Numbered from the stretch's first letter, positions 35,180 to 47,489 are shown. The stretch is DNA of 64,000 nucleotides from Panopea generosa (GCA_029582155.1 CM055898.1:31745919-31809918), one strand, 5' to 3'. Notes: generated from the letters alone by a model not told the origin. Program-made: numbers and translations.

Positions 35180-36365
35180 CTGCTCATATTCAAGTTTAAA
35201 CGTGAGTATTTAGTTTATTTATTTTAAAGCCGCATTATCTGTGGTCGCGTAAGGTGTTGTTTATTTGTATTATATACCAATAATCCAAACTATATTATTT
35301 GTTATATCTATGATGAAGTTAAATACGTCAAACTATGTCGGATACGCAGCTTACATAATACGGTACGCGTACCTAGTACGCTGCATGCATAGGCGCAACT
35401 GTGCGGATGAAAAAACTAACTTGAGGAGTGCGGATGTGTTACCTCAATTAATTTGAGGAGTGAGTGTCTCGCTGGATATATATTCCCTCAAGCTTAATTT
35501 ATATTTTCATGGTAATAAACTCTTACATTTGTATCATCCTGCATGTTGCATATTGCAATTTGATCTATAAGTGTTATGTATTATTTAAACTATGTATCTC
35601 TATACTATGTATATGCGCATGCGTTAATTATTCCTGTTAGAGAGCATCTAAAATAAATCGCAGAACTATACATACGCCTTAGTTATATATCTCAATACTT
35701 CTACTCTTTTATTTGTCAACATTTATCTCCCTTTCGTTAACGCCTCATTTACGCCGTACATATCAGTTGTTGAAAGTTTAAAGTTCATGTTAGTGAGTAT
35801 AATGCATATTCTTGTGCATCTTTTAGTAAATTGAGGAAATGTTATGAGAAATGTATTATCATTCATCAGACTCTATATCTGTATGGAAGAGTGTTGACGC
35901 CATTGAATAACACCACACAATGGATCATATTGGAAGATTTAAACCATAACGAAAAGCATACCTATATAATAACTTTAACAGTTGAGATAAAATTCAATTA
36001 GTAAATCTGCCGAACATCGTCTGCTGTTGTATACAAACGTCTCAGATAGTACATCGAACCTACATAAATCGTCGGCAGTAACCATATAACATAACTATGA
36101 CCTTTTATTAAATGGATCAATGCGTCACGCATCTATGCTCTCAAAACTATTCCCTCCTCCAAACAAGATGGCGGGTTTACATATACCAATGATTAATAGC
36201 TATATCTACTGACTCGGCACATTCCTGCGGTTTTAAATGGCACGTACACCATGACCTATACCCTGAACGAGGTTCAGAATATAGAACATAGGCCAATCCA
36301 AACACGAACACGAACAAGTGGAAATAGAGGGTATACTACTACTACTGTTGTCAAACAAACTCAAA
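35180..36365. other. Gene-free AT-rich stretch
   Basis: No supported gene. 35100-35170 resembles 50380-50490 (ATAAATG(C/T)GCATAAT, then TTAGCAAACATGCTA-like), a possible continuation of dispersed repeat A. Confidence 0.4.
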
Positions 36366-36369
36366 TGGT

Positions 36370-36680
36370 GACCTTGACCTATGAGGTACGGATGTGGGTC
36401 TTACACAGCGACACGTCGTCATGTTATGTTGAATATTTGTAGCAAGTATTATTCAAATTTATCTATGCATGACAAAGTTACAGGCCGGACACGAAATCTC
36501 ACAAAGACTCAAAGTTTTGTCAAAGTCAAATTGTGACCTTTACCTTTGAGGTACGGGTGTGGGTCTTACTCGTGACACGTCGTCAAATTATGTTGATCAT
36601 TTGTAGCTAGTATCAACAAAATCCATCCAGACATGGCAAAGTTAGTGTTTCTACCGAACCACATGAAAAACACTTGTTCA
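36370..36680 (+). repeat. About 160-bp TGACCTTGACCT repeat, two units
   Basis: Two units each start with GTGACCTTGACCTATGAGGT or GTGACCTTTACCTTTGAGGT. Each continues with GACACGTCGTCA, TATGTTGA, CATTTGTAGC and GACAAAGTTACAGGCCGGAC (GGCAAAGTTAG in the second). The same family forms the array at 45740-46640. Confidence 0.85.
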
Positions 36681-36732
36681 AAGCTCAGTAAAAAGACATT
36701 TTTATTAGCATTAATTGATTCAGTACTATTCT

Positions 36733-36985
36733 TTTTATGCCATCGAAGGCCAACAGACAATCGATTAACCTAACCACTCTTGCCTCCAGACAGGTTAATA
36801 AGTACTTAAGTACACCACTTTTCTGCAACTGATAACTTTCCAACTAGAATTGGCGTCAAGAGACGAATGATAATGGAATGCAATGGAACATCAATCATGG
36901 AGACTTGACTAGGTTTGGATTTTAAACTCGACACCTGGATTGATAGTCAGACGCACTACCGACTGAGCTTATCTAAGTCGATCCA
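36733..36985 (-). mobile_element. SINE family I
   Basis: Inverse of the 199-502 element: plus-strand CCAACAGACAATCGATTAAC, then CTGGATTGATAGTCAGACGC and GACTGAGCTTATCTAAG. It is diverged but complete from head to tail. Confidence 0.75.
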
Positions 36986-37071
36986 AGATCCTCTATTTAA
37001 AGATAAAAAATGTCTCATTAACTATGATTACTACCACTGATGCTACTTCAAATTATTCTATTACTGCTGGG

Positions 37072-37270
37072 TCAGGCCCGGTAGGCTCAGTCGGAATCCC
37101 ATCCGACTATGTGTCCAGGAGACGTGAGTTTCAATCCCCGCATATCCAGCAACAGTCTCTCTAATGATCTATATACATCATTACGGCTCATTGTCATTTG
37201 CCCGTCAATACTGAGTGAAGTGGTACAGTCAGAACTATGTTACTCAGAAATTGCAACTTAAGCGTGATCA
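37072..37270 (+). mobile_element. SINE family I, diverged
   Basis: GGCCCGGTAGGCTCAGTCGG, then GACGTGAGTTTCAATCCCCG and the body ATCATTACGGCTCATTGTCA. The 3' end is replaced by an A-rich AAATAAATAAAG stretch. Confidence 0.65.
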
Positions 37271-37309
37271 GCTTAGGTAAATTATAAATATAAAAATAAA
37301 TAAAGATAC

Positions 37310-37430
37310 CCATGGAAAGTATGGTTGTTATACTCGGATTCTGATTTCTTCTTACACCAGTAAAACTGGATACGCCGTATTTACTTTAAATATGTTAAAA
37401 CAGATATAAACCCCAATAACAAAACAAATT
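37310..37430 (+). mobile_element. SINE family S, 3' fragment
   Basis: GGTTGTTATACTCGGATTCT, then CACCAGTAAAACTGGATACG and ATATAAACCCCAATAAC. Truncated before the head. Confidence 0.6.
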
Positions 37431-37554
37431 CATAAACTAGGACAATATTTCCCCCAGAAGATCTTTAATCAGACTTGTCTTTAATATGTTTAATACTGTG
37501 ACTATTACTATTACAACTAATACTACACATTATTCCTTATTTGTACTGATAATG

Positions 37555-37768
37555 ATTGATTGAATATTTAGCGTCATTTTTATGTCATCGAGAGCTAACA
37601 GACGATCAGTTAACCTAACCATTGTTTCCTTGGATTAACCAGTACTCGAGCACACCACATCTCCGCAAGTAACTAATCATCACGGAGACTGTTGCCGGGT
37701 GGGGATTCGAACTCACGACCCCTTGATTGATAGTCAGACGCGTAAACGACTGAGCTAATCGGGCCCGG
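37555..37768 (-). mobile_element. SINE family I, well preserved
   Basis: Plus-strand GAATATTTAGCGTCATTTTT, then TAACAGACGATCAGTTAACC, TCACGGAGACTGTTGCCGGG and GACTGAGCTAATCGGGCCCG. It is the closest copy to the 199-502 element. Confidence 0.8.
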
Positions 37769-38279
37769 ATTGTACTGATAAATATAACAAAAAAGCAACA
37801 CAAAAAACAAACAAAAACACATTGTTGTACTGATACATATAACAAGGTTTTTTTTTCTAAGCTTCTATTGATATTACTTCTATTTTAATAAGATTTTAGC
37901 TCTCTTGTTATTTTTACACTTTTTAAAAAAAAACTCGTATATATTTATTACCTATTCGACTGATGCTTGGGCAAACATCGACACTTTACGGCAATGATCG
38001 TGTCCTTTAAATTAAGACTGATGGTCTTTGTCGTTTTTATGACCCCACCCGTAGAGATTACTGGGTCATTGGTAAAATTGCTATTACAATAACGCACTGT
38101 CACTGATTAGCCCACGCTGCGGGACGCCATTATGTCCGAAGTTTTTGAGACATGCAGTTCCGGCATGTAATCCGGCATGTAATAGTTATTAACATTTTTG
38201 CCATTTCTTTCTGAAAAGATAGGTATTTATAATATTTTGGGTCAACGAAAGTAAACATACTTTACAACTACTAGCACAG

Positions 38280-38416
38280 CTTCTACAACAACAACTACTA
38301 CTACTACTACTTCTACTACTAATGCTACTAATGCTGCTGGTGCTGCTGCTGTAAATACTACCATTACTACTACTTCTTCTACTTCTTCTACTACTACTAC
38401 TACTAATAATAATATA

Positions 38417-38456
<40 letters not shown>

Positions 38457-38627
38457 TTACTCCTGCTGCTGCTGCTGTTAATACTACTACTACTACTTCT
38501 ACTGCTGCTGTTGGTGCTGCTGCTGTTAATACATCTATTACTACTACTTCTGCTGCTGTTAATACTACTAGTTCTTCTACTACTACTACTACTACTACTT
38601 ATAATAATATTACTACTACTACTACTT

Positions 38628-38665
<38 letters not shown>

Positions 38666-38793
38666 ATTACTACTACTACTACTACTTCTACTGCTTCTGC
38701 TGCTGCTGTTACTACTACTTCTACTATTAGTACCATTACTGCTGCTGCTGTTAAAACTACTACTATTACTTCTACTACTACTGCTACTACTAT

Positions 38794-38827
<34 letters not shown>

Positions 38828-38861
38828 ATTACTATTACTACTACTGCTACTGTTAATACTA

Positions 38862-38894
<33 letters not shown>

Positions 38895-39605
38895 TTGATA
38901 CTACTACTACTACTACTTCTACTACTAATGTTGCTGCTGCTGCTGCTGCTGCTGTTAATAGTACTACTACTATTACTGCTGCTGCTTCTGCTTTTAATAC
39001 TACTACTACTACTACTGCTGCTGCTGTTGCTGTTAATGCTACTACTACTACTACTGCTGCTGTTGCTGCTATTAATACTACTACTTCTACTACTACAATT
39101 ACTACTACTGCTACTGCTGCTGCTGCTGTTTCTGCTTTTAATACTACTACTACTACTACTACTGCTGTTGCTGTTGCTGTTAATGCTACTTCTACTACTA
39201 CTACTACTGCTGCTGCTGCTGTTGATACTACTACTACTACTTCTTCTACTACTAATGCTGCTGCTGCTGCTGTTAATAGTACTACTGCTGCTGCTTCTGC
39301 TTTTAATACTACTACTACTACTATTACTACTACTACTGCTGCTAATGCTACTACTACTACTGCTGCTGCTGTTAATACTATTACAACCACTACTACTACT
39401 ACAACAATTACTACTACTACTGCTGCTGCTTCTGCTGTAAATACTACTTCTACTACTACTACTACTATTGCTGCTGCTGCTGTTAATACTACTACTACTT
39501 CTGCTGCTGCTGCTGTTAATACTACTACTACTTCTGCTGCTGCTGCTGTTAATACTATTTCTACTACTACTACTGCTACTGCTGCTACTTCTGTTACTAC
39601 TATTA

Positions 39606-39638
<33 letters not shown>

Positions 39639-39926
39639 GTACTGCTACTGCTGCTGTTAATACTACTTCTACTACTACTGCTGCTGCTACTGCAGTTGCT
39701 GCTGTTAATACTACTACTATTACTACTTCATTTACTACTACTACTGCTGCTGCTGCTTTTAGTACTAATTTTACTCCTACTACTAGTACAACTGCTGCTG
39801 CTGTTAACACTAATACTACTACTTCTACTACCACTACCACTTCCACTACCATTTCTACTATTACTTCTATCACCACCACCACTACTACTACTACTACCAC
39901 CATCACTACTACTACTACTCGTACTT

Positions 39927-39957
<31 letters not shown>

Positions 39958-40240
39958 CATCACCACCGTCACTACTACTACTATTACTACTACTCGTATT
40001 ACCACCACCACTACTACTACTACCACCATTACCACCATCGCTACTACTTCTACTACTATAACCACTACCTACATCACCACTGCTACTACGACTACTACAA
40101 CTATTACTACTACAGCAACTGCTGCTACTACTACCACTACTACTACTGCTACTACTACTTCTGCTACTACTACTACTACGACTACTTCTACTGCTGCTGC
40201 TGCTGATGTTACTGCTGCTATTGTTATTTCTGCAACTGTG
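38280..40240 (+). repeat. Compound trinucleotide array (CTA/CTG/CTT)n, about 1.95 kb
   Basis: Nearly continuous CTA and CTG triplets have embedded GTTAATACTACTACT-type interruptions at irregular 40-60-bp spacing. This suggests a microsatellite re-amplified as a minisatellite. Read in one frame it is poly-Leu. On the other strand it is Val/Ala- or Ser-rich. These frames are compositional and I do not call a protein. Towards 39.8-40.1 kb the motif shifts to ACC/ACT. Confidence 0.97.
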
Positions 40241-40461
40241 TACACAACACGCACGCACAAATATAAATGCTTCTTTTGTGTTTGTTACTGTCACTTCTAC
40301 CTCTAGTTTTAATGCTGCATATAGAATCGTTCAAACACACGTACGCTTCACTCACACTGACAGACACACAAACGCACTTACACAAGCACCAATACAAGAT
40401 CATGCCCACATTACACACGGTCCAACTCTACACGTACACAAAATAATTGATCTATAAATAG

Positions 40462-40501
40462 AATCGTCCAATTGGATTGTTTACATTCCAATTGGACGAT
40501 T
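40462..40501. repeat. 15-bp perfect inverted repeat with CCAATTGG in each arm
   Basis: AATCGTCCAATTGGA (40462-40476) pairs exactly with TCCAATTGGACGATT (40487-40501) around a 10-nt loop. Each arm holds the palindrome CCAATTGG, so CCAAT motifs occur on both strands. It lies about 170 bp upstream of the Mab-21-like pseudogene exon. A regulatory role is inference only. Confidence 0.7.
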
Positions 40502-40672
40502 ATATAGCTATGAATCAGAGATATACTCGCATATTATTCAAACATTATATGAAATGTGTAGGGTATATATACAAAATTGCTACTTTTACTGTTCGTAATG
40601 AAATATGCTTCCATATGTATAAGACAAATGGATTTTAAATGAACTAAAATTACAATGGTATATTATTATCAG

Positions 40673-42424
40673 GAAACTGTGACGATGGATGACGAAATGC
40701 TTATCAAGTGCATTACATTCGACCAAGATTGTTTTCGTGATGTTCGAATGATTGCTGCTGACCAACGACAGTTACAGTGGACCTCGGAATATTTGCCCGA
40801 ACTTTCAAATGAGTCTCAAATCGAATATCTTTACACCCGCGATAAACTTCCGAGGTGCGACTACAGAGACGCTGTCTTTGAAATTAGTGACAGTGATAAT
40901 GAGGTGCTGACACACATTTGGATACAAAATATTGTTCTGTTGGGCAGCACACAAGACGGTCTATACCTTGAAAAGCAAAAGGGGTTTCTTGTTTATGAAT
41001 CGGACAAAACAGGAATGAAAGAAACAGATGTGGATATCTTGTTTGAATATGGAGGTATCGAAATTGTGCAGTCTGACCAAAGTACTGATTGCAAACACTC
41101 ACTGTACCTGTGTCTTGAAAACACAAATAATCCAGGATATTTTAAATTTAGAATTTGTTCGGAAAACAAGCAGGCTTACCTTACACCCAACAAGTTAAAA
41201 CACAAGATATTATTAGATCTAGACAGAACACATTTTTATGTTTGTTTCAATAGCCTGCAAATTGTAAGCAATACACCGGCTATAGGTGGCAATTTTGAAG
41301 ACGAGCTAGGAATTCACGACACGGATTACGTGCCAGCTTTAACCATGAAACAATGGCCAGCAGTAGCCGCCTCGTTCATATCACGTACAAAACTAAGCGG
41401 ATGGCCGTCTCCAGCGCTTGTCAAATCAGTAACATCTCAAGGATGTGGATTCGTGGCAACAGGACACAGGAACAGTATTGATTCTGCTCTTTAGTGGAGG
41501 ATTTCCTTTGCAGCGTCAGAAAAAATCCTTGTTAGATCCTTATCCTCTTCACAAATCCGTGCATATTTGTTTTTCAAGTCGATTTTCAAAATGCATCTTA
41601 AAAGTGACCCCGAAGGATTATCAAGCTATATGATGAAGAACATTTTATTTTGGACTATAGAAACGATCGAGCAAGCCTCCTGGAGTGATGACAATGTTCT
41701 TTATTGTGTTGAAGCTTTGGTAGACATGTTGTGCGAATGCTTGGATAACTGTTTGATAGTCAGTTTCTTTCTCCCACGGTTAAACTTGATCGGTCATCTG
41801 GAGAGGGACACAGCCAAATAAATAGCTACCAAAGCTCACAGAGTCCAAGGTGATGTTATGTCAGCAATAATAGAGTGCACAGAATCACCAGAATTCGCAG
41901 GAATGTGTGATATTTCTCTCCGTTCTGTGAAATATAACATGATGGAAGACAGCGACGAGGCAAACTCAATCTTGAGCATGGTATGTTTCACATTGTACTT
42001 GTATCTGAGACTACAAGTTGTAAGGTATCAATTAAAGTTGGGACTCACAACACTGAAAGAATCATATGTGAAAGAATGCAACAGTATGCGCTGTGCAATA
42101 GCACCAAGAGCAGTGTGGTACCTTCTTGAATCTATAAGAGTCCAGCCTGATTCGTCCTTATTTGGACTGGATCTTCGCGACAAAAACAATTTCATATTGG
42201 ATGTTAAGGGTATGCGAGCAAAGGTTGTAGATTTTTTTCGATGTCCACTTTACAGCGGACTCTTTAAACACGTTTTAAACGACCAAGAAAGTGTAACCAA
42301 TGAAACATTCACTCAGATCCCGGAATTCTCCGAATTTCTTGATTGGGTTGATATGACGTGTTTGTTGAATGGAAGTGCTGCACTAAACAAAGACAACATT
42401 GTCTTCCCCATTGTTATGGATTGA
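40673..42424 (+). pseudogene. Mab-21/cGAS-like nucleotidyltransferase copy with two in-frame stops
   Basis: The exon follows an AG at 40671-40672. The conserved ATG is at 40685. The reading frame matches the intact paralogue at 51078-52829 throughout, without frameshift, but has TAG at 41492-41494 (CAG, Gln274, in the paralogue) and TAA at 41819-41821 (GAA, Glu383). A 12-bp in-frame deletion removes four residues after RICS. The first 269 codons retain the NTase features: LLGSTQDGLY, the TDVDILFEYG acidic pair and TDYVPAL. The C-terminal helical lobe (WRISFAASEKIL onwards) lies after the first stop. Homology continues into the 3' flank to about 42540. It is most simply a recent pseudogene. 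Truncated expression or stop readthrough cannot be excluded. A 138-bp tract (41660-41797) is identical to the paralogue. Confidence 0.88.
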
Positions 42425-42544
42425 ATTTAAACATGACTTTTGAGACTTTAAATCATTCCCAACTGCGATATAAAATAACGCATGGTGGTTCTTGTACAGA
42501 TTTCAAGCCCCTGTCATTTGAAGAATTAAATCATTATCTGTCCG

Positions 42545-43540
42545 TCAAATTGGTTCCTAAGAATACTTTCTGAAAAGGTCAGTGCATTTATCAACGTCGG
42601 TGAAATTTTACAGGATCTATGGCCCCTTTTTCGACCTAATTTTTGGCAATTTTACTGACAAATTGCGGGGATAACTGTCAAATTGATAGTTTTTCTATAT
42701 AATTATATAAAGTACTCAAAATAAGACCCTGAGTTCTATTTAAATTAATAGTTTTTCACCTGCATGTTGCTAAATGAAATCTAACATATATGTTAGTGTT
42801 TAGTTTTCTTTCTTTCTTTTACAATTGTCGAAAATAAACGAACTTTAATTTAAAAGGAGCTACTTAAGTTGATTAATAAAACTCAGGTTGACTTAAAACA
42901 CAACTTCGGCCATGATACGAACTTCAGCCAGCGCATTGAAACAGTCTTTAGTTGAATTAATATTAGATCACTATCTCGGTACAACTTGTTACTATTTGTT
43001 GATAGTTTTGGAAAGCTCAATTCACTGATCAAGATATGTGTGTCTCTTTTAATTGTAAACTATTAAGCAATGTGCTAAGCTAATATGTGTTTTCATGTGT
43101 TTGTATACATCGACTGACTGATTGGAAGATTACTCTGTAGCCATTAACATTACTGCTACTGTTATGTCCCTTTATGTGAAAGACAAGGAGACACATTTTC
43201 TCTTGTTTTCTTGCTGTTGTAAAACGGTTATTTAATTGTACAACATGTATTATATTTCCCCAATGGTGCAAAAATGTGCCAAGTGCCTATTTATTTTATA
43301 TACGCTTGGTACCTTATTGCTCTAATGGTACGATATATTTGTATTAAATGCTACAAAAATACGTGGGATATTTTTTTAACCATGCTAAATCTGTATAATT
43401 CTTTTTTTTTAATCTGAGGGTTGAAAATTGCACTAAATCGAATTCACGTAAAGAGATGTAACTGTGGTTGTGTTATACAATGAATCACTACATATTGTTT
43501 CCCTTATCAAACCGTCGTTTACGGAAGGACGGTGGTTATA
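42545..43540. other. Gene-free AT-rich stretch
   Basis: 3' flank of the pseudogene followed by unassigned sequence. A short SINE-S core remnant (TACGGAAGGACGGTGGTTAT) lies at about 43519-43540. Confidence 0.5.
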
Positions 43541-43544
43541 CCTT

Positions 43545-45127
43545 GATCTTATGGAAGGGTATCACCGCCATAACTCTAAGTTTGTAATTTGTCGTTTGCT
43601 CTTTGCGCAATGGGTGTTCTTAGTTCTTTGTGGGAAATGAAATATTTCACCTTTGTAACTTTGCTATTTGTCTCTCCTATTATATCCTATTATTGTAAAA
43701 GTTACATATTTCCTGTCATAATATAACGAGTACAGCATAATCACGTGTTTCAAAAGGATTCGAAATACAAACGTTAAACTATGCAGTAAGCATGTTGTAC
43801 AATGCACTTAGGCATATGTAACAATGCGAAATACGCAGTTGGCATTGTCCATTATGACGAGAGGTGCCCCTAGACGTATAATGAAAGAATAACGACTGGT
43901 CCCTAGAAGAATCGGCGTTGCTTTGTTTGCATCGTTTGAAATATGGAAAATATGGTCAGCTGCCACCACTGAGAAGGCTCTGATCAGCTGAAAAAAGTAT
44001 AGAGATGTTCAAAGCATATACTTTGATAGCAAGCTAAATTTGTTTGGATTAAAATGTCAAACTGGCAAATGATCACAGTCAAGTATAAGTTTATTATATT
44101 TGTGTCAATAAAAAAAATATGTTTCTGTGACTGAATAAATTCATTATATCAAGGAAACTGTGCGAAAAGTAAAATTGGTGAAATTTACTATTTTATCATG
44201 CTGAAAGTGGGGGTATCCAACTTCAGGGAGCAAAAAGTGGTAAAAAGCGATACTTTTGACCACATAGGATAATACTTTACTATGATGTAAAACATTTTGG
44301 TGGAGCGCGTGGTCTAGTGGTAGAGCACCGAACTGATGGTCGAAGAATCGTGGGTTCGATTCTCCGCCATGGCTATGTGTGGTGTCCTTGAGCAAGACAC
44401 TTTTCCACCTATGCTAAATACTTATTCTAACCAGGAAGACTTCGAGCCTGATTTGCCTAAGTTGTAATAACTTGTTGCACAATCGAAGTAAAATAAATAA
44501 GTTTAAACTAAACTTTATAGTCCGCCAACGGTAGAACTAGTGAAAATTAGGTCAAACGTTATAATGTAAGTCTATGGAAATCGCAATGATGGTGGTTGAC
44601 CTAAAAGAAACCTCACATATATCTTTTGTGTAAGGCTGATTTAGAGTCGCGAATTCTGATGACTGTTTACAGCAACTATTTCCATTCGCACATGTCTGTT
44701 ATTTTGCGGAGCCGCCTGACGTTGTAATAGGAAGTTGTGATTTATTACAATGACGACGTTCAGTGGCAGCACAGTCGAAATAGTCCGGTACCCTGTCCAA
44801 AAACATTCTCTACACTCATTACAAAGGGGGTGAACATTGGAATAAAAAGATATTCTTGACTGACTGCAGCCGAAACACATATCGAAACATACATTAATTT
44901 CTAAAAATACACTTTACGCAGCAATTTATGTTTAATCTGACACAAAGAGACAAGACGTTTGTTACTTTTACAATGATAGGATATAGTAGGATAGCAAAGT
45001 TAAAAAGGTGAAATGTTTCATTTCCCACCAAGAACAAAGAAGAAACAAACATTTACATCCATTGCACTAAGAACAAACGACAAATTTCAGACTAAGAGTT
45101 ATGGCAGTGATACCCTTCCATAGGATC
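43545..45127. mobile_element. Non-autonomous element with about 165-bp inverted termini
   Basis: The left arm 43545-43705 (GATCTTATGGAAGGGTATCA, TTTGTCGTTTGCTC, TGGGAAATGAAATATTTCAC, CTATTGTAAAAGTTAC-like end) is inverted at 44961-45127 with roughly 80-85% agreement by eye. The 1.25-kb interior has no recognisable transposase and carries a SINE-V insertion. It is probably a long-TIR DNA transposon derivative. No clear target-site duplication was identified. Confidence 0.65.
44298..44515 (+). mobile_element. SINE family V, full length
   Basis: The tRNA-like head GGAGCGCGTGGTCTAGTGGT, then AGAGCACCGAACTGATGG and box B GTGGGTTCGATTCTCC. The core GTGTCCTTGAGCAAGACACT follows, with the 3' end CAATCGAAGTAAAATAAATA. 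It is inserted within the long-TIR element. Inverted relatives lie at 30785, 48925 and 62310. Confidence 0.85.
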
Positions 45128-45739
45128 TATCGTGAGACCATTTTTCATCAATATAAAAAAGTGATTATAATAAGTGATTATTGTAGTCAATACTAAGAAC
45201 AGTACAACTTATCATTGATATTGCTAGATGATAGCGATCCATAAGATCTTCAAGTAAATCCGGATTGGATTATCAAAAGAAACACGCCATAATGAAATAA
45301 ATATAGCAATAGGATTTGCTAAGCGTTTCCCTCTCTTTCAATATGACTGTTATTGCAAGCAGGTTGAATAATATAATAATACAATGTGTTATGGCCGAAT
45401 ATTTCAAATGTTTAATGTGAGAACATCTTTTACTAAGACTGCTTGTCTCATTAAAATAAGTTTGCTAATTATTTCCAAATGATTGCCCATTATAATCACT
45501 TTGTTATGTTTATTATGTATATGTATATAAATATATTTATATCAACACTTGTTTAAGGGACAGACATATGATTTATGAATGTACTTTGAAACAGGAAATG
45601 TCATTGGCAAGTGTCGCATGCCCCCCAAATGGTCGTTGAAAAGTAACAATATAATTATGTTATAATAGGTAGCAGTGTATCCATGAATACAAAGAGTAAT
45701 GGACTGATGTTTCAGACAAGACATGAAATTTTATTGTTT

Positions 45740-46640
45740 TTACATTTAAGCGTGACCTTGACCTTTGTGTTACCTTGACCTTGACATCTGATGTAATGGT
45801 CTGGGTATTTCAACTGTTAAATGCTGCTGAAACATCATCATGACATGTTAATCACTTGTGTCAAGCTATTTTAAAATCTCCTAAATGTAAGACAAAGTTA
45901 CAGATCAATTGCTGATAAATTGAGCAAAGTGCTTTTGAATTCCATCCATGTATGATAAAGTTAAAGGACGGACTTGAAATATCAAACAGATTCGAAGTGC
46001 TGTCATACATACTAAAAGTGTGACCTTGACCTTTGAGGTATGCGACTAGGTCTTACTTATGACACGTCGTCATGTCATATTGATAAATTGAGCCAAGTTG
46101 AAGGCAAAGTCACAGACCAGACACACAATATCAAACAAATTAAAAGTGTGATCTTGATCTTTGAGGAAAGATTATGGGTCTTACATGCGACACTTAATTA
46201 TGTCATGTTGATCAACTGAGCCAAGTGTTTTTAAAATTTATCCATAGATAAAAGACCGGATAAGAAATATCAAAATGACTGAAACAGTTGTCAAGCAAAG
46301 TTAAATTGTGACCTTGACCTTTGAAGTGGGAGTTGTGTTATTAAATGCAACACGTCGTCATGTTATGTTGATCATTTATAACAAGCATTTATAAAAATCC
46401 ATCTATGCAGTACAAAGTTGCAGGCCGGACACGAAATCTCACACAGACTCAAAGTGTTGTCAAACTCAAATTGTGACCTTGATCTTTGAGTCACGGGTAT
46501 GGTCTTACTCGCGACACGTCGTCATGTAATGTTGATCAATTGTGGCAAGTATCATCAAAATCCATCTATGCATGACAAAGTTACAGGCCGGACACGAAAT
46601 CTCACACAAACTCGAAGTACTAATAGTGGTAATAAATATC
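45740..46640 (+). repeat. About 160-bp TGACCTTGACCT repeat array (about 5-6 units)
   Basis: Units begin GTGACCTTGACCTTTGAG near 46020 and 46308, with variants near 45752, 46147 and 46477. They share GACACGTCGTCATGT, GATCA(A/T)TTG, TCCATCTATGCATGACAAAG and GGCCGGACACGAAATCTCAC. Units at 46.4-46.6 kb are the most regular and the earlier ones are eroded. The same unit occurs at 36370-36680. I recall similar repeats from other bivalves but cannot verify this here. Confidence 0.88.
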
Positions 46641-47485
46641 ATGCGAATAAATTGCAATGAACTCCGAACTCTGTACGTTTTAGATATGTGAATTGTTAAA
46701 CTGATTTACTGCACTGACATTTCTAATGTTCTTAAGACTGTTTGACCCTGATTACATGAAGGGCCTATAAATAACGATTTATGTTTATATTGATAAGGAA
46801 AATCATACGTCTAACAAAACACCTTTCAGGGGCACCGGATCCGCGATTGACACGTGCTCTGATATACTTCTCGCCTATTTACAATTGCTATGGTTGGTAC
46901 ACTATTTAAAAGTGTTCAAGTTTAAGTTAAATAATATGTTATAGCATTTATATTTGCAGCAATTTGGTTGGGTCACAAGTTCTCACAGCATTAGTTACGA
47001 CCCTTCCATAAAACATTACAAATAATTGGAAAAACATGACAGGGCATAACACGTGATAAATGGATAACGTTAATACAAAATGAGAAGAAATTACCAAAGT
47101 GTGTACACATTTATCTATCACATAACAACAATTGAAATAAAAAAACTTCAAAAATATCAGTAATATCAATCCAATTAAGTTCTTATAGGGTTAGAAAGGA
47201 AGAGAAGAGGAATATGCATGCAATTATGCATTTAGACACCATGCATGCTTTTAACACAACAACAAAAAATGTTAATAAAAATGTTAATAATTGTGTTCTG
47301 ATAGATACTTCTCGCCTAGGTACACATGCTATGGCGGCTCAGGAACACAATATGAGTTTATTGTGTTTATTGGCGTTATTTTTCGTCTCTATAAACAATG
47401 CTTTTATGGTTGGTATACTATAATAAAGTGGGTGGTTTGTCAATAATTTATAATTTCATTTACGCCAACAACAGTGACTTGTGGG
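46640..47485. other. Gene-free stretch with a relic of the 67-bp satellite
   Basis: No supported gene. GGAAAATCATACGTCTAACA then AAACACCTTTCAGG near 46797-46830 resembles one unit of the 16.3-18.7 kb satellite. Confidence 0.4.
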
Positions 47486-47489
47486 ACTC

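Noticed and set aside
36251..36442. 63-codon open frame near 36.3 kb
   Set aside because: It overlaps the start of the TGACCTTGACCT repeat and has no motif.
38511..40065. Poly-Leu, Val/Ala-rich and Ser-rich open frames
   Set aside because: They are direct translations of the CTA/CTG triplet array in different frames. There is no independent evidence of a gene.
41567..42573. Three separate short genes downstream of the first Mab-21-like frame
   Set aside because: The frames at 41567-41821 and 41858-42424 are in one frame with the upstream part and align to a single paralogue. The 42358-42573 frame is an overlapping shadow plus 3' flank.
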